From: Diphasiastrum complanatum | Taxonomy: Eukaryota > Streptophyta > Lycopodiopsida > Lycopodiales > Lycopodiaceae | NCBI GenBank assembly: GCA_029204225.1 | Contig: CM055092.1 | Span: 66,600,930 to 66,664,929 of the forward strand | Length of the DNA stretch: 64,000 nucleotides | Direction: 5' to 3' | Shown here: piece after piece, positions 63,194-64,000 of the stretch | How the letters are laid out: every line of letters begins with the position of its first letter | Position numbering within the stretch: the stretch's first letter is position 1 | The notes under the pieces: generated by a model | The model's input: only the letters and a program-made list of their open reading frames with translations | Databases searched by the model: none | What the model was told of the DNA's origin: nothing | Made by a program: the position numbers and the translations under genes

Positions 63194-64000
63194 GGCTATA
63201 TATTATGTTCTTTGTTGCATATTTCTTCCCGATTAACATATCTACAATATTTAGCATCTATGGCAATGATTTTGATTTTCTTTGTCTGGATAAGTAGCTA
63301 GTGGTTTAAATATTGATGTTTCAAATCATCACAATACTATCCACTTGCATTACAATGGACTAGACGTTTCAAAGATAAAATATTTATAAGTTTATTGATG
63401 TTATGTCCATGTCCTACATATAGAATTCAACATAGTCCTAGACTTGGATACACGGCACTCCAACACTCAAAATTATTGGTTACACCTTGTTATTCCGAAC
63501 TAGGCCCAAAATGTAATTAATAACCTTGTGAGGACCCCCACACATATTATGACATGTGGATCTATTGCATGGGTTAGGAAGGCTATGGGCATGGTGTAGA
63601 GTATTAATAGTAATGACTTGCACGTCACTATATGCATGCATGGGCACAAGTAGAGGTAAAGCAAGGGCTATTTCCTCTAGGAGAAACTCACCTTGAGATT
63701 TTATTACCAGGTTACTCTCTCTACACTTGCTAGGTTACTCTCTCTACACTTGCAGCCTATTCCCTAGCATAGGGGTGATGCTATTGTAGATTGAGTCAAT
63801 AGCATCTGCTTGGTTGGGTGGTTTGGCTCCACAGTCATTCCTTTGTGTGTGTCTTCTTATCAGGATTTAGAGCTGCTTTCTCCTGTGCTTTCTCCTGACA
63901 ACTAATAGCCACAATTCACAACATATATTGATAATCTAATTTTGAGATTCTATTTCTAGATGTTTGGTCTTAGGCAAAAAAATTCTAGGATATTTTTATG
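63189..64000 (-). other. Intron 10 remnant of an A-type desaturase copy, cut by the window end
   Basis: Mirror of 11,267-12,078. Copy A's exon 10 (10,766-10,891) would fall about 380 bp beyond the right window edge if the palindrome continues, so a further desaturase copy on the minus strand is predicted there. Confidence 0.6.

Larger units (their letters stand above)
50211..64000 (-). repeat. Right arm of the large inverted duplication
   Basis: Reverse-complement partner of 11,267-26,468, clipped by the window end. Contains R1 copy d, copy E and the intergenic region up to the intron 10 remnant of a second A-type gene (from about 62,770 on). The inner edge is at AGGGGTGGTAG, the R1 boundary. 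Confidence 0.93.

Overview
The window looks like a repeat-rich nuclear region of a land plant. It is AT-rich, has plant-type Ty1/copia elements primed by initiator-Met tRNA, and one Athila-like element primed by tRNA-Asp. The only recognisable host gene family is a many-exon cytochrome-b5 fusion 'front-end' fatty-acid desaturase. Multi-exon genes of this kind suggest a moss, liverwort, lycophyte, fern or gymnosperm more than a flowering plant, but the species cannot be fixed from sequence alone.

Layout. 1-6.3 kb: nested retrotransposons. A copia remnant runs on + at the left edge. A minus-strand copia has gag and zinc knuckles at about 0.95-1.83 kb, and its LTR (1939-6306) is split by a complete 3.2-kb Athila-like non-autonomous element (2078-5262, TSD GTCAG). 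6.3-12.5 kb: desaturase copy A (+), with its 5' flank. 12.5-22.3 kb: copy B (+), 13 exons traceable. 22.3-30.1 kb: three copies of a 1.4-1.6-kb LTR-like repeat (R1), with a rearranged minus-strand fragment (copy C, exons 2-3) fused to a plus-strand exon-13 scrap. 30.1-36.5 kb: a young, nearly intact minus-strand copia (LTRs differ at one base noticed, TSD CATAC, one internal TAG). 36.5-50.2 kb: spacer with decayed copia gags, an unrecognised degenerate gene, a MITE with 28-bp perfect TIRs, desaturase 3' copy D (-), an unrecognised two-segment gene (43.7-45.1 kb), Ulp1-like exons, LINE endonuclease debris and a copia LTR. 50.2-64 kb: R1 again, then desaturase copy E (-) and its flank.

The main structure is a large inverted duplication. 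The left arm (11,267-26,468) matches the reverse complement of the right arm (50,211 to the window end). Mirrored positions sum to 75,267-75,269 from 11.3 to at least 15.3 kb, so there is almost no net indel across about 4 kb. The outer boundary lies beyond base 64,000. A mirrored pair of dead copia gags sharing the same stop codons suggests the arms once reached further inward.

Aligning copies A, B, C, D and E by eye gave a 13-exon model: cytochrome b5 (exons 1-2), linker (3), first His box HDGNH (4), a membrane segment (5), second His box QQHIIAHH (6), exons 7-11, third His box QIEHHLFP (11-12) and a conserved tail (13). Every copy seen carries inactivating lesions, and different copies carry different ones. 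B and E share loss of the heme-ligating HPGG, a lost splice acceptor and a nonsense codon. The locus is best read as a decaying, inverted desaturase array that could be a source of hairpin or antisense RNA.
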